In this document: piece after piece, positions 20,509 to 31,218 of the stretch
Numbering within the stretch: the first letter of the stretch is position 1
Layout of the letters: every line of letters begins with the position of its first letter
Source: Clavulina sp. PMI_390
Taxonomy: Eukaryota > Basidiomycota > Agaricomycetes > Cantharellales > Hydnaceae
DNA: 64,000 nt
Assembly (NCBI GenBank): GCA_015039315.1
Contig: WIDE01000031.1
Span: 313,188 to 377,187 of the forward strand
Direction of reading: 5' to 3'
Notes under the pieces: generated by a model
Told to the model about the DNA's origin: nothing
Seen by the model: the letters and a program-made list of their open reading frames with translations, nothing else
Database searches by the model: none
Position numbers and translations under genes: made by a program

Positions 20509-20781
20509 CTAACGAGAGTTTAAAGAGCTTTTGTTGATTGAAGATTCTTCAGTCAATATTAGCATCAGCTGGGTGGCCAATTGCTGAGGAGGGTGTCCAG
20601 AATTGCGCAAAATGGTCGCTAAACTGCTCGCAACTTCGTAGCTCAAATATTCTGTGGGATTGTCTGCTCCTATGGGGTCACTTGAAACTATGGATTGGGA
20701 AGCCTCGGAATGGGGGCCTAATCTAGGGCAGGACTCACGGCTTGCGGACCTACTAGAGTGCCATGCATCGGGATATCTCAA
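20509..20781 (-). other. Unidentified minus-strand open frame (possible terminal exon)
   Basis: The frame ends VASSLATILRNSGHPPQQLA, MLILTEESSINKSSLNSR, stop. It lacks an ATG and no flanking exon could be assigned. It may be a relic. No function is suggested. Confidence 0.15.
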
Positions 20782-21389
20782 TAAGTGAGTGCATCAATCG
20801 CTCGTTAAGAGAGAGATAGCATTCCGAGAAGTCAGCCATACCAAGGAAGATTATGGAACATGGCAGTACTGGACGATAACGGACCACGCGTTACGTGAGG
20901 GAAAAATCTTGACAAAGGCTCATGCCTCCCGAGAGAGAGGTCTTTACTTATCCTGTAGAAATACACAGAGGAGTTAAGATGGTCGTGAGGTTCAGAAGTA
21001 TCGTTGGCGAGGGCCAGACTATCCCTTCACTTTCTCCACAAGCTCAAATAGATCTTCCGAATTCCATGCCCCAACAGAAGACAATATAGGTGCTCCAAAT
21101 GATTAGCCTCTCTCCGGAGAAAGTTGATCATCTACGCCGGCGCGAATCCGCCTCGAAGACGCAAAGCGGCGGTCTCCCAGGGGAGCCATACTGCGACTTG
21201 TGACAGCTAGGCCCCCAAAGAGACAATATTAGTTCGGCAATATCGACGCTGGACTAGGTAGTCCAGAAGTGGTCATGCCAATCTGTATAGCCCTCCTCCC
21301 TATCGAATAAGGTGTAATACACAATAAAGAGAGTGAAATAACCAATAGATCGATCAAATGATGCTGATTATATGGGTGAGCAGAAAGCC

Positions 21390-21495
21390 GAGAATATATA
21401 GTGTATAATGCACTACAAAAAGGTACTCTTTTGGAGGGGTCGAGCCGGTCTTCAAGGAGGTATGTGGAGGTGAAAACTTCGCTGTTGATAGCAGG
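21390..21495 (-). pseudogene. Fragment of a family-A F-box gene
   Basis: On the minus strand the translation reads AINSEVFTSTYLLEDRLDPS and KRVPFCSALYTIYS, which corresponds to the family-A block after the F-box (compare VINPPRFLEDRLNRSRSV and KVPFNLFFYTSYENAW). Sequence before and after it does not match the family, so only about 35 codons of this copy survive. It sits 200-300 bp beyond the stop of A8 on the same strand. Confidence 0.6.
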
Positions 21496-21691
21496 CTTAC
21501 AAGGCCACATGAATGGTAGTAATGTTTAATATTAAGGCACTTCGGAGCCCAGTTAAGACGAAATTTAGATTCCTAGATACCGACCCGGCATATTTATTGG
21601 CTGACGACTTCGTGTGAGCTGGGGGGTGCCTCGACTCCTTAAACAAAAGGCATTGGTAAAATCGAACAGAGAGACCATGAGCGTCAAACAA

Positions 21692-23440
21692 CTAATAGAA
21701 ATTACCGAACCCCCAAGCCTCCGGCCACATTGGCATGGCTGACGATGGTAGTAGCTTCAGCCGCCCATCTACCCCAACCCCCTCTCCCTCCGGTGTAAGC
21801 TCCACTCCAAGTTTTTCCAAGTCATTGCAGATAACTCTCAGGGCCTGAGACTCCTCTTCAAGGTCTGTTGTGCCGTATGGATTGCTAGGCAGACATAGAT
21901 TGATGGTCAGATCCGGGCGAGCAAGAAGCACGTTCTGGATTAACACAGTCAGGTGTCGAACCTCCCCGGTTGCCAATTGATCACTGTCAATCTCGAACCA
22001 AATAATACGGAGTTTGGGGAGAGGGGAAACTTTGGTGACCATAGGAGTGGGAGGAATGAAAATATTGGAGCTTTCGTCGGATGGATAATTGCCTTGATCC
22101 TCATGGTGCTGATCCGCCAAATGCGGGAAAAACCAGCGCCATGACAGCTCGGAGCAGCCACGAGGAGCAAATAGAAACAATTCCTCTAGTTCCGAGTGGC
22201 AATGGAGGAAACTCACAACAGCTACTCGACCAAGGTCGCTGCTGGACACCGCAGAGATTTCTTCTTGCTGGTTTGGGCCAATCCGCCGAATCGAAAAGCG
22301 CTTTAGCTGAGGGAATGTCAGCGCACCCAAAGATAGTTGCTGGGCAATGACTCTTCTCCCTACGGTGGGCTCGATCTCGTGGAGGTAGAGTTCTTTGCAG
22401 TTTGGTCCTACGAGCGCAAAGGACGCAGGGTCTGGGAAGTCACATCGTAGGCGCAGTGAAAGAAGTTTCGGGAGCTTTGTTGGCACTGCTGGGCATGATA
22501 TATCACGTGGGTGCCGACCTTCAACAGATAAATCCAGATCCCAATCTAGATGCTCCAAATCTGGGCGATGTTGAAGACAATTTATCACTGTACTTTGGGT
22601 AAACCCATTCCTTAAGCGTAGACGCTTCACTCCTTGAGGAGCAATTACGTCATCTACAGCGAGCATGGATTGGGGTTCCATAAACATCAGCTCAACAGAT
22701 GTAAGGTTGAATTGGGCATAATTGCGCCAGAATTGTTGGAGATTGAGACGATAGCAGCGTGGGAACCAAGTTTTGTCGTCCAGCGTAAGATGCTTAAGGG
22801 AAGGGAATGACCAATGGAACGATAGAAAGCGTTCTGTGATATGGGTCGGCCATTTTGAAAGAGGAATATCGTCCTCAGGGCTACAAATCACCAGATTCTG
22901 GCAACGATGAATGTGCGGGGTGAGGATATCGAAATTTGCGATACCAGCCATTTCATGACTGGAGACGCTTGATCCCTCATTAGATTCCTCATCAGTTTCC
23001 TCTTCATCTTCACTGTCGTCCCATGCATTTTCGTATGAGGTATAGAAGAAGAGGTTGAAGGGCACCTTTCTGGAACGACTCAGTCGGTCCCGAAGGATCT
23101 GAGGTCTGTTGATGATTTCCTTGCCTTTAACGACCAGAAGAACGTCTCTCCAGCATTTTGGAGACATCAGAGCCACAGTTCTCGCCTCTTTGCATAGTAG
23201 ATTTATTGACGCAAAGGAGCGGGATTCACAGGGGACTCCCGGGAATTGAGGCTCTTGGTACTTGCTGACGAAAAGAGGGTCATCGGATCGGGATGAAGCG
23301 AGCTCAAAGATGAGATACAGTATCTCGGTAGGGAGGTTCATGAAGGGCTGAAGGGAATTGTGAACAGTCCGCAGGGATGCACTGGCGGCCTTGGCTTCGG
23401 CACGTTCAATCTCGATGAGCTTTGCGATTTCATCGGTCAT
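21692..23440 (-). CDS. F-box-like protein A8 (family A), intact
   Basis: 582 aa from the ATG at 23440 (MTDEIAKLIEIERAEAKAA), giving a charged, probably helical N-terminus before VHNSLQPFMNLPTEILYLIF. Then SFASINLLCKEARTVAL and SPKCWRDVLLVVKGKEII complete the F-box-like part (about residues 25-115). An acidic insert with many Asp/Glu/Ser residues follows the block KVPFNLFFYTSYENAW. Later landmarks are LTPHIHRCQNLVICSP, LPKLLSLRLRCDFPDP and the tail LKLLPSSAMPMWPEAWGF. With A7 it shares LLTPHIHRCQ-like wording and the minus orientation, suggesting a second branch of the family. The frame upstream of 23440 is open but has no ATG. Confidence 0.83.
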   Translation of the reverse strand: MTDEIAKLIEIERAEAKAASASLRTVHNSLQPFMNLPTEILYLIFELASSRSDDPLFVSKYQEPQFPGVPCESRSFASINLLCKEARTVALMSPKCWRDVLLVVKGKEIINRPQILRDRLSRSRKVPFNLFFYTSYENAWDDSEDEEETDEESNEGSSVSSHEMAGIANFDILTPHIHRCQNLVICSPEDDIPLSKWPTHITERFLSFHWSFPSLKHLTLDDKTWFPRCYRLNLQQFWRNYAQFNLTSVELMFMEPQSMLAVDDVIAPQGVKRLRLRNGFTQSTVINCLQHRPDLEHLDWDLDLSVEGRHPRDISCPAVPTKLPKLLSLRLRCDFPDPASFALVGPNCKELYLHEIEPTVGRRVIAQQLSLGALTFPQLKRFSIRRIGPNQQEEISAVSSSDLGRVAVVSFLHCHSELEELFLFAPRGCSELSWRWFFPHLADQHHEDQGNYPSDESSNIFIPPTPMVTKVSPLPKLRIIWFEIDSDQLATGEVRHLTVLIQNVLLARPDLTINLCLPSNPYGTTDLEEESQALRVICNDLEKLGVELTPEGEGVGVDGRLKLLPSSAMPMWPEAWGFGNFY

Positions 23441-24144
23441 CTTGATACGAATTGTCGCATCTTTTCGTATCTTATCATATGAAGCTTGAGTCCTAGTTTC
23501 AATAGGCTCTGAAAATGGAGCAAAAATGCGTTGCAAAGGAGAGGCTCACGTACAAATTTTGCGTTGTTAGAGAATTGTTCAAAGCGTGGCTAGGCGTTAC
23601 ACCTCTCAGTATATCGAGCTTTTTGGATATTGCTTGGATTCTATCCATTTTTTTTTTTGGGAGCCAACTGGAATCAGGCGGTGAAATAAAATGAAGGGAC
23701 GCAGTTGTGGAATATTTGGCTCCACAAGGATTCGGGTCCGAAAGCTGGCTTCAAACGAGCCATCACTCATCTCGTCAGTGCTATACATAAATGAAGGGAA
23801 GGTGCTATCTCAGGGGCTAGCCAGAACCAAACTAGAGTACGAGGCTCTCCCTTATGCGAAGTTAATTCCCTTTGCAAAGTTTACCAGTTCGCTCAACTGC
23901 GTTTTCTTGTCGATCCCCCCGAATTTACTGTTACTACGGCTGTTGTTAATGGTCCTACTAGCCAAATCATATATAAATGCTGTCAAATAAGTGAAGAGAG
24001 GGCGGGATTATCTGGTAGGGGTGAATACGAGTCCAGCTTCTATCCATGCCAGACCAGACGATCTCCTCTAGTCCGGTCTACTTGCTCACTGTGTGCTCTA
24101 GAACATCGGGATCTAGCCATAGGAACTTCGCACCTATATGTTGT
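23441..24144. other. Spacer between A8 and NGL2-like gene
   Basis: About 700 bp. It holds the A8 promoter and the 3' end of the exonuclease gene. A T10 run lies near 23650. No gene is recognised. Confidence 0.4.
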
Positions 24145-26302
24145 CTACGACGAGAACTCAATTTCGGCGCATAGCGCGACGTGATCGCTCGCGTTGATAT
24201 TCCGCTTTGGCAAACCCGGTTCGAGATTCGCCGCATCGTGCGTCCGGAGAAGTGCGACGACTTCCGGTGTCTTCTGCAGTGACTCTAAGGGTGAAGCGGG
24301 AGGGGCGAAGAAGATATAGTCCTGGAATGAACCGACTTAGCTCGCCAGTCTTGGTCGAATGTGGGGTTATCCGAGAACTCACTAGTGTTAACCGCCAATA
24401 ATGCGTAAAGCTCGTATACATCGGCTCGTTCGCGCCCAGCACGTCCGTCCGCTGGGGTAAGAGACTACTAGGAGGGACACCCTGGCCCTTCTCAGGATCA
24501 GGCGCAGGGCGATGCGCAAAGATCTTGCGCGCCTCCATCGCGCGCTCTTCCTCATCCTTGAACCCACTTGATGCCGCTGAGACGATACTTTGCCATGCAG
24601 AGTCGTACGCGCTCACGAATCCTAGCCCAGAGTTAGATGAGGAGGAAGAGCGTAGTTGTGCGAAGAGCGCGACGAGCTCGGATGCGGTGAGCAGGCCGTC
24701 GGCGGGTGTGCATGGACGGACGTTCGTCAAGACCCTATCAGGATCTCCCCCCTCGCCTTCTCCTTCTCCCTCGCCATCATCAGCGTCCTCTTCTGCCGCT
24801 TCTTCCGTAGGAGGCACGACAGGCGTCTCACTCTCCCAATTTTCATTCCCGTTCGCGCTCATCGTGCCATTGGTAGCGGGTGCAGGGGCAGGATTAGCAG
24901 CGTCGGAGGAGAATGATGTCGTTGCGGATGCAGAAGGGATAGCGGCGCGGCTGACGGCGCCTTTGGCTTTGATGAAGGTCAGACTGGGGTCGAGCGTCGC
25001 GTGTATGATGCGCGAGTTGTCGATGGAAGCGACCTGTGTTTCCGTAAGAGTTGACGAGCCGGCGAGGAGGGAGTACAGTGCTTCTGAGGGTTGGCTGTTG
25101 AAGTCTATCGAACGTAGTCATAGTTCAGTACGGTTCAATTGGGGAATCGAAATCGTTAGGTGGATGTACGCACCACCAGCGAGCAGGATTGGCCAGTCAT
25201 GTAGCTTGTGCTCCTGCCTAAAAGCAGCGAGTTCCCGAAGTAGAATAGCACCTTGCCTGCGTGCGTGTAAATACGATCGGCGCCAACGTACGGAGAATTG
25301 GAGTTAGATAGACGAACCTTACGCGCTCATAGATATATTGCGGATGCCAGAACAGATGGCACGTCGCGACAATATATCCAGGAACGTGGCTCTTATTCCC
25401 CGCTGCTGCTGCCCCCGCGTCCGTTTGTCTTAGCGCAACAATAAGAGCGATATTCTTCGTCTTGCGCGAACTCCCTCTCCTCTTCCTCAACGCCTCCGCA
25501 TCTTCCTCCTCCCCATTCGCAGTGGAAGCAGCTGAGTCGGAATCACGAAGAAAAGCTTCATCGAAATATACGGTCTTCTCATGCACTTTCTCCAGTGAAC
25601 GCGTCTTGTGAATAATCATACACCCATGTTTCTTGCCTCGGCCCGCGGCGTACGTGTGTGCGTAGCCTGCGCGGTGTAGAGGCGGGAGGAGTTTATCTAG
25701 GCGGTCGACTTCCTGTAATATTAAATGAGGGAAAGAGAAAATGCGGGGGAGTTTCAATATGATGATGGCAGAAAAGGAAGATGGTGAATGTGAGAGCACG
25801 CACTTGGAGACATGCGATTTGGGGACTGTATGCGAGGATCTCGTTGGAGAGCATGCCTTCGCGCTGGGAGCCCTTGAGGCAGTCGCTCGAGGGAAACAAT
25901 TCGCGTCCTGTCACAGAAGGAGCACACACGGCGCGGAGTTCATATCATCGTTATTGGAGGACCCTTTCTCTATCGCGACAAAATATACTAACGAACGAGG
26001 GTCTGGGCTAGCATCTAACCACCAAAAATGTGAGCTAGGAAGAACAAAATATCAGAGAGTAGACGCACATTCCAACTCATGATCGTGATGGAGGAGCGAT
26101 CTGCATTGGGAGCTCGCTTCCTGAGCCATTGTCGGACGAGAATGGCGTTTTTCCCGGTGGAGAAAGATGCTGCTGATTGTGCAGGATCGGCCGATGCAGC
26201 AGCTGTGGCGAGTGCTGCTTGCTTGGCTGCCTTTTGCCGCTTGCGCTCTTCTTGGAGGGCGAGCTGCTCGGGTGTCAACTGATAGGGAGCTTTGGGAGGC
26301 AT
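24145..26302 (-). CDS. NGL2: Ngl2/CCR4-type 3'-exoribonuclease (endonuclease/exonuclease/phosphatase fold)
   Basis: Yeast Ngl2 trims the 3' end of 5.8S rRNA; CCR4-type relatives deadenylate RNA. The 578-aa product is assembled from seven exons: 26069-26302, 25993-26014, 25804-25907, 25318-25712, 25174-25256, 24383-25104 and 24145-24321 (1737 nt). Catalytic landmarks of the EEP fold are in place: IMSWNMLAQTLVRRELFP (Asn, about residue 78), CLQEVDRLDKL (Glu, about 121), ATCHLFWHPQ, LLAGDFNSQPSEALYSLL (Asp/Asn, about 280) and NINASDHVALCAEIEF near the C-terminus. An Asp/Glu-Gly insert lies between the last two blocks. Exon 2 is only 22 nt. The intron after exon 4 uses GTTCGT rather than GTAAGG four bases upstream, because only that choice gives YERVRQGAILLRELA. 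Start at MPPKAPYQL; the frame is open upstream without an ATG. Divergent from the SUMO ligase gene. Confidence 0.88.
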
Positions 26303-26859
26303 GTCTCTTAGATTGGTGATATTAGTGGAGGTAGAGATACCGATAGAAGCGAGGGCAGAGGTCGATAAATAGTGATGCGGGACCGAGGACCGAGTGAGGT
26401 GACTAGGAAGACGAATGCGGTGCGAGGCCAAGGTTATTGCAGGGCGAACCAATTCAAGTTGAATTTGATGATGATATCGATATTGTTGATGCAAATGCGA
26501 ATACGAATGAGCCTGACTCGCACGCAAATTTCCCCAAACCCGAGGGAGAAGTGCGGTTGTACTGCCACTGCTGCTCCTCCAAGGCCCGAGACGGACCCTG
26601 AGCCGTAGGAGCGACAGCTTTGAAAGCACAAGCGATAAAAGTAAAAGCTTCCTCTGGCTTGCGTGTGTGCCTTGAATCCGTAATTCGGCGGACGCGGACC
26701 TCGGCGCTTAGAGCAGTATTCCCGGGGAACGAACGCTGCCGTGACGAGGCGGCACATCACACCCAGACCCCTCGCCATCGTGGCTCTCGACTCTGAACAC
26801 CCAACCACTTGCAAAAAAGATAACAGCCAATTATACTAGAGCTCTAACCATCGCGGGGC
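26303..26859. promoter_or_regulatory. Divergent promoter region NGL2 / SIZ-type ligase
   Basis: 557 bp between two divergent start codons. No TATA box is obvious. The open frame upstream of the NGL2-like start would encode a basic, Ser/Arg-rich, mitochondrial-like leader but has no ATG, so I treat it as leader sequence. Confidence 0.5.
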
Positions 26860-29800
26860 ATGTCCACCGCCGGGTCTAGCGCGGGCGGGATGGACTTTGG
26901 CGACTTTCAGGTGCGTCGTCTCTTCTGCCCCTCGTTCGCCATCGTGGACTCACCAACATGCAAAAACCGCGTCCAGGTCGTGCGCAACATGGTCGCCAAC
27001 AACACCGTCGATCGCCTCAAGGCCATCATCGCCTCCCTTAACACCGCGCTGCACCTCGGCATCTCCAAGTCTGGCCGCAAGGCCGAACTCATCGCCGCGG
27101 TCCAGACCCAGCTCGACCGCCTGCGCAACTCGCCACAGCAGCTCGATCGCTGGCTCACCGCGCGAAGGATCATCAAGGGCGACGCGTGAGTCCCTCGCTT
27201 TTTCTCTGCATTTTTCGCGTTTCTTCTCGTTGTGGTTGTTCGTCTGTCGGTGCTGTCAACTCTTGCAAAACTGTGGCCTGTCCATCTCCTACAGTAGCTG
27301 TGCTAACAAGTTTCTTTTTACTGCATAGTAGTGCACCTCCTACGGCGACGGCCACAACAACCGCTGCTCCGACGACGCCTGGCGCAGGCACCAGCTCGAC
27401 GGCGTACTATGCTCCGCCCAAGATCCACGCCTCACCAGGCGGCGGGACGTCCTCGCCATCATCCTCATCCTGGGCCCGCACAACACTCCCACCTCCTCGC
27501 ACACCAGCATCCTCTTCCTCGAGCGGTCGTCCCTGTAAGCACATCCAATCCATCCATCTGTCCATCTTGGCAAAGCATATGCGTACCCACACTCCCCTAA
27601 TCTGACTTTGTTATCATTCTCTCACTCTTGCGTTCGCTGCTCCCTCGTTCCCACTGGTGCATACATCGTTACCTACACCTACAACACCAAAGCCCTCCGC
27701 TTCAAGCCATCCCCATTCTTCGTCCTCGAAACATCCCTGACCGAAATCTCCTCGCCCTCCGACGTGCGCACCACCCAAGAACGCGGTACAATCTCCGTCT
27801 CATACACCCTATCCCCAACCCAACACTCCTCCCTTCGCTCAGGGGGGTCCACCTCGAACGCATCACATCAAATCCGCTTATACTGCACGTCCAACTCGCA
27901 CTGGACGCCCAACGGCTCGATGGGCGCGCTTTCCATACCGATCGAGTTCCCCCCCGTGGTGGAAGTGCGGGTGAATGGGACGGCGATTCAGGGTGCGAAT
28001 ACGAGAGGACTGAAGAAGAAGGCGGGGACGGCGCCGCCTGTGGATCTGAGTAAACTGAGTCGGGTTGGCCAGAACAAGGTGGATTTTACGTTTATGAATA
28101 ATTCGAGTCCGTTTGTCTACAAGGTGCGTTTTTGTTTTTGTTTTTGGTGCTTGGAGTTGCGATATGTGGACATGCCTGGGCTGATGCAGTGTGATCTGAC
28201 TTGTTGTTCTTTCTATTTCGTTTGCAGAAATTCTATTTTATGATAAATTATGTCAAGTATACTCCCGTCACTGATTTGGTGGCGAGATTGCGGAGTGGAC
28301 GCACGCGTTCGTATGATGACGTGAAAAGACAACGTACGTCCTCGTTTACCTCACACTTCAGCCTGATTCTCATCTCTCCCCGGCATTTCCTCCATTTTTG
28401 TATTTTTCGTCCCTTACCTTCTCTAGTGTGGGCTGCTCCGTCGGTAGACGACGACATCATCGCTGGCGCCCAGAAAATTACACTCAAATGCCCGCTCTCG
28501 TACATGCGCATCTCGACACCTGCACGCGCATCAACTTGCACTCATGGGCAGTGCTTTGATGCGCTCAGCTGGTACTCGATGATGGAGCAAACTACAACGT
28601 ATCTGTGCCCTGTGTGCGATCGCTCCCTGAACTATGAGGACCTCATTATGGATGGGTGAGTTCTTTCATTTTTTGGACTTGCTCTGGCTTAGTATTCATG
28701 TGTGCGGGGTATTTTACGTAGATTCTTTGACCAGATTCTAGTGAATACACCAGAGGACACGGAAGAGATCATGGTAGAACCTGATGGAGAGTGGCATACA
28801 CTAGACCATAAGCATCATTCTTCGGGGTACAAACCTCCCAAGCCTAAAGTTGCTCCTTCTGGGTCTCGAACCACGTCGATGACCCCTGTCAAACGAGAGA
28901 GCTCGGTTGCTCCCGGCCGTGCTCCGTCTGTCATGGGTGGTCGTGGTCCAGAAAGGAGACCTTCGACCTCGGGCCCACCACCTGGCGCGAGCGTCGTCGT
29001 GCTCGACTCGGACGATGATGATGACGACGACGACGGCTACCATACTGCACCTTCGCAGGCATACAATAACTCGCAAACTTCGACAGGTACTGCAAGAAGG
29101 GCTAGCGGCGTGATTGATTTGACGCTGGATTCGGACGATGATGAGCCAGCTCCACCAGCTCGGACACCCGCTCCTGCTCCTACCTCGAGTCGTGCTCCTC
29201 CACATGCCCTATCTGCCCGGCCCTCTGCCCCTCCAATCACCCTTCCTCCGCTCTCATCCACGAACGTGAATTCCCATACTGCTAGTTCCACAACCACTGC
29301 TCAACCATCTCGAGTCATGCATCCCCTTCCACCTCGCCCAGGCCCCCGTATCTCCCTCGCAGCTCCTTCATCTAGCCCTGGTGGCGGCACAGCGTATCAC
29401 CGTGCACCTTCCGCGGCCGGCACGTCTTCGTCCCCTCCTGCCCCGACTTATGCGATTCCTCCGGTCGGCGGCGATAGAGGGAAACGCAAGGCGACGAGTC
29501 CGCCTCCGCCAATGTATTCTGGATCCCCGACGAGCACGTCTGTTCCTTTTGGAGGAAGCGGCTATGGTGCGAACAACCCGACAACGAACGGCAACGGGAA
29601 TTCTAACTCACATGGCTATAATGGTGGCTATTTGGGTTCTGGTGGCTCGAAGCGGGCTAGAGTGGATGACTATGAGCGAGAGCGAGAGCGGGATAGAGAC
29701 TGGGATCGGGATCGAGATTGGGATAGTCCGTCGAGTGTGCCGCGCGGTGCGAGTTATTTGAGGGATTCGGAGAGGGAGAGGGAATGGGATTACGATTCGT

Positions 29801-30639
29801 ATGGGAGCCGGGATCGGGATTGGGAGCGCGATCCGGGGAGAGGAAGAAATCGAGATAGAGGGGGGAGGGATGGAGAGTATGGTGGTTCAGGTGTGTAGTT
29901 TACTTTGTGATTCGCGTTCTGTTATTCCTGTTTTCTTTTCTTTCGTCTCGCCCGTCATTTCTCCCCGATATGATGGGCTCACGACGTGTTCCCTCCGTCC
30001 TCGCCGATTGGCCGTGGAATAGGCTTGTCCATCTCCCCTCCCTTCTCCTCGTCCTCCTCGTCATTGTCGGCCGTCCAAAGAACCAAGTATACTCACGATC
30101 CGTCCTCCTATTCATACTCTCCTTCCCTCTCTCACACCTCCACGTCAAATCGCTCTGCCTCCATTGACTCGCCTGGACGATTCTCCGTTCCGCCACTCCC
30201 ACCTCCACCACCTCTCCCGTTTCATGCAAAAATCAAACGCGAACCTTCACGACACTTTTCGATGATGTCGTCGTCGTATCATCCTTCGCCGCGATTGGCT
30301 TCATCCCCTTTGACTGCTGAACAACACCATGTGGACGTGTATCCCAATAATAATACCCTCGCACCACTCACGCACATACCTGGCACTACTGGACGACCCA
30401 CTCCCTCTGCCTCTACTCCTGGCCATCCTAACGCCTCTCCTGCCTCACAAATTGTGCCCCCGCGATACGACCCTTATGATCGACCACCTCCACGCCACGA
30501 TGGTTGGGCGTCAATTGTGGGTGATCGTGATCGTTCACGCGACTGGCGACATGACTCGTGGGCGGCGGATCCGTATGCGAACGCCCTCTATGATGGTGAT
30601 TATGATGATTACGGCCGTGATCATCCTAATGGCCGTTGA
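26860..30639 (+). CDS. SIZ1: SIZ/PIAS-type SUMO E3 ligase (SAP, PINIT, SP-RING)
   Basis: Nuclear E3 that stimulates transfer of SUMO from Ubc9 to substrates. Eight exons give 1005 aa: 26860-26910, 26977-27185, 27329-27534, 27693-28123, 28228-28333, 28427-28655, 28722-29890, 30023-30639. A SAP domain (about residues 20-65, VDRLKAIIASLNTALHLGIS and SKSGRKAELIAAVQ), a PINIT domain (about 155-330, LRFKPSPFFVLET, VNGTAIQGANTRGLKKKAGT, KKFYFMINYVKYTPVTDLVA) and an SP-RING (about 335-400, with CTHGQCFDALSWYSMME and LCPVCDRSL as zinc ligands) are in the canonical order. The C-terminal 600 residues are disordered, with two SUMO-interaction motifs before acidic runs (VVVLDSDDDD about 500; VIDLTLDSDDDE about 540) and an Arg/Asp/Glu-rich stretch. 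Intron 1 is 66 bp and open, so an unspliced form is possible. The last intron (29891-30022) is needed to avoid a stop and joins another open exon. Confidence 0.9.
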
Positions 30640-30964
30640 TAATGACTATTGTTACATATCGAACGGATGAACTTTGACCTGGCCCCTCTCCCCATCAATT
30701 CATTGTACTTTTTGTTGGCCTGTTGCCACGTTTTCCTTCTTTCGGGGTTCTTCCATCATGTATCATTAGGCTCGAGATGATTTCTTTTTCGTTCTTGTCC
30801 CTTCGCTCTTCTCGGACCACGCTTCTTGAGCGAGTTTTCGTTTTGTGTCTGTTTGTGTCCTTACTTTTTGTTTTCTTGGTACACTTTTATTCCGTTACTA
30901 TATCAGTTGATGTTCAAATTGATTTTTTTTTCCTGTGGTTCTACAACGTCAGGAAGATGTTAGT

Positions 30965-30976
30965 TCGGTGCCGAGT
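30965..30976. promoter_or_regulatory. Inverted repeat TTCGGTGCCGAG upstream of B1
   Basis: Arms TCGG and CCGA with a 2-base spacer, 243 bp before the B1 ATG. The complementary-orientation version TTCGGCACCGAG occurs 234 bp before the B2 ATG (32841-32852), and a longer version lies upstream of B3 (34639-34654). Function is unknown; it could be a dimeric factor site or just a conserved piece of the duplicated promoter. Confidence 0.35.
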
Positions 30977-31045
30977 GGGTAGGTAGCTCATAGTACTACT
31001 TTCACGATCTTATCGTGCAGAGTGCCTTCCATTGAAGCCGTGACG

Positions 31046-31216
31046 GTACGTTTCCTCGTTGTTCGTGTCAAGTACCTCTGGCGAGCGATTCGCATGAACA
31101 CTACACTTGATCACAGCACAGTTAGAGTTCGCTGAACTGATCGCTCGGCCTCTTTATTTGATCTGAGAAAATCTGAGCCCAACCTCACCTATTACAATCG
31201 CATCTTCTTCTCATAG
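31046..31216 (+). other. Probable 5'-UTR intron of B1
   Basis: Donor GTACGTTTC follows CCATTGAAGCCGTGACG; acceptor CTTCTTCTCATAG lies directly before TGATGCC, where ATG is the B1 start. B2 has the matching pair: GTACGTTTC after CCATTGAGGTTGTTCCG and acceptor ATTCTCCTAG before TGATGCC (32950-33083). Retention of both splice sites in diverged paralogues supports a real intron. Confidence 0.55.
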
Positions 31217-31218
31217 TG

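Larger units (their letters stand above)
18224..21691. other. 3.4-kb relic zone between A7 and A8
   Basis: No intact gene is identified. The stretch holds an MBF1 exon-5 copy (18991-19163), an F-box fragment (about 21390-21495, -), and several minus-strand open frames without recognisable domains at 18250-18855, 19518-19859 and 20509-20781. A7 and A8 are both on the minus strand, so the right part carries the 3' end of A8 and the left part the A7 promoter. Everything here looks like accumulated duplication debris rather than functional coding sequence. Confidence 0.5.
30640..31218. other. SIZ 3' flank and B1 promoter/leader
   Basis: The first part is T-rich 3' UTR. The second part holds the inverted repeat at 30965-30976 and a probable 5'-UTR intron of B1 (31046-31216), both with counterparts upstream of B2. 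Confidence 0.55.

Noticed and set aside
24525..25307. Plus-strand 260-aa frame opposite the NGL2-like gene
   Set aside because: It is the antisense of exon 6 and the following introns; the minus strand has the catalytic motifs in frame.
30723..30986. Hydrophobic 87-aa frame after the SIZ-type gene
   Set aside because: It lies in T-rich 3' UTR; the hydrophobic Phe/Leu composition is what T-rich DNA yields by chance.
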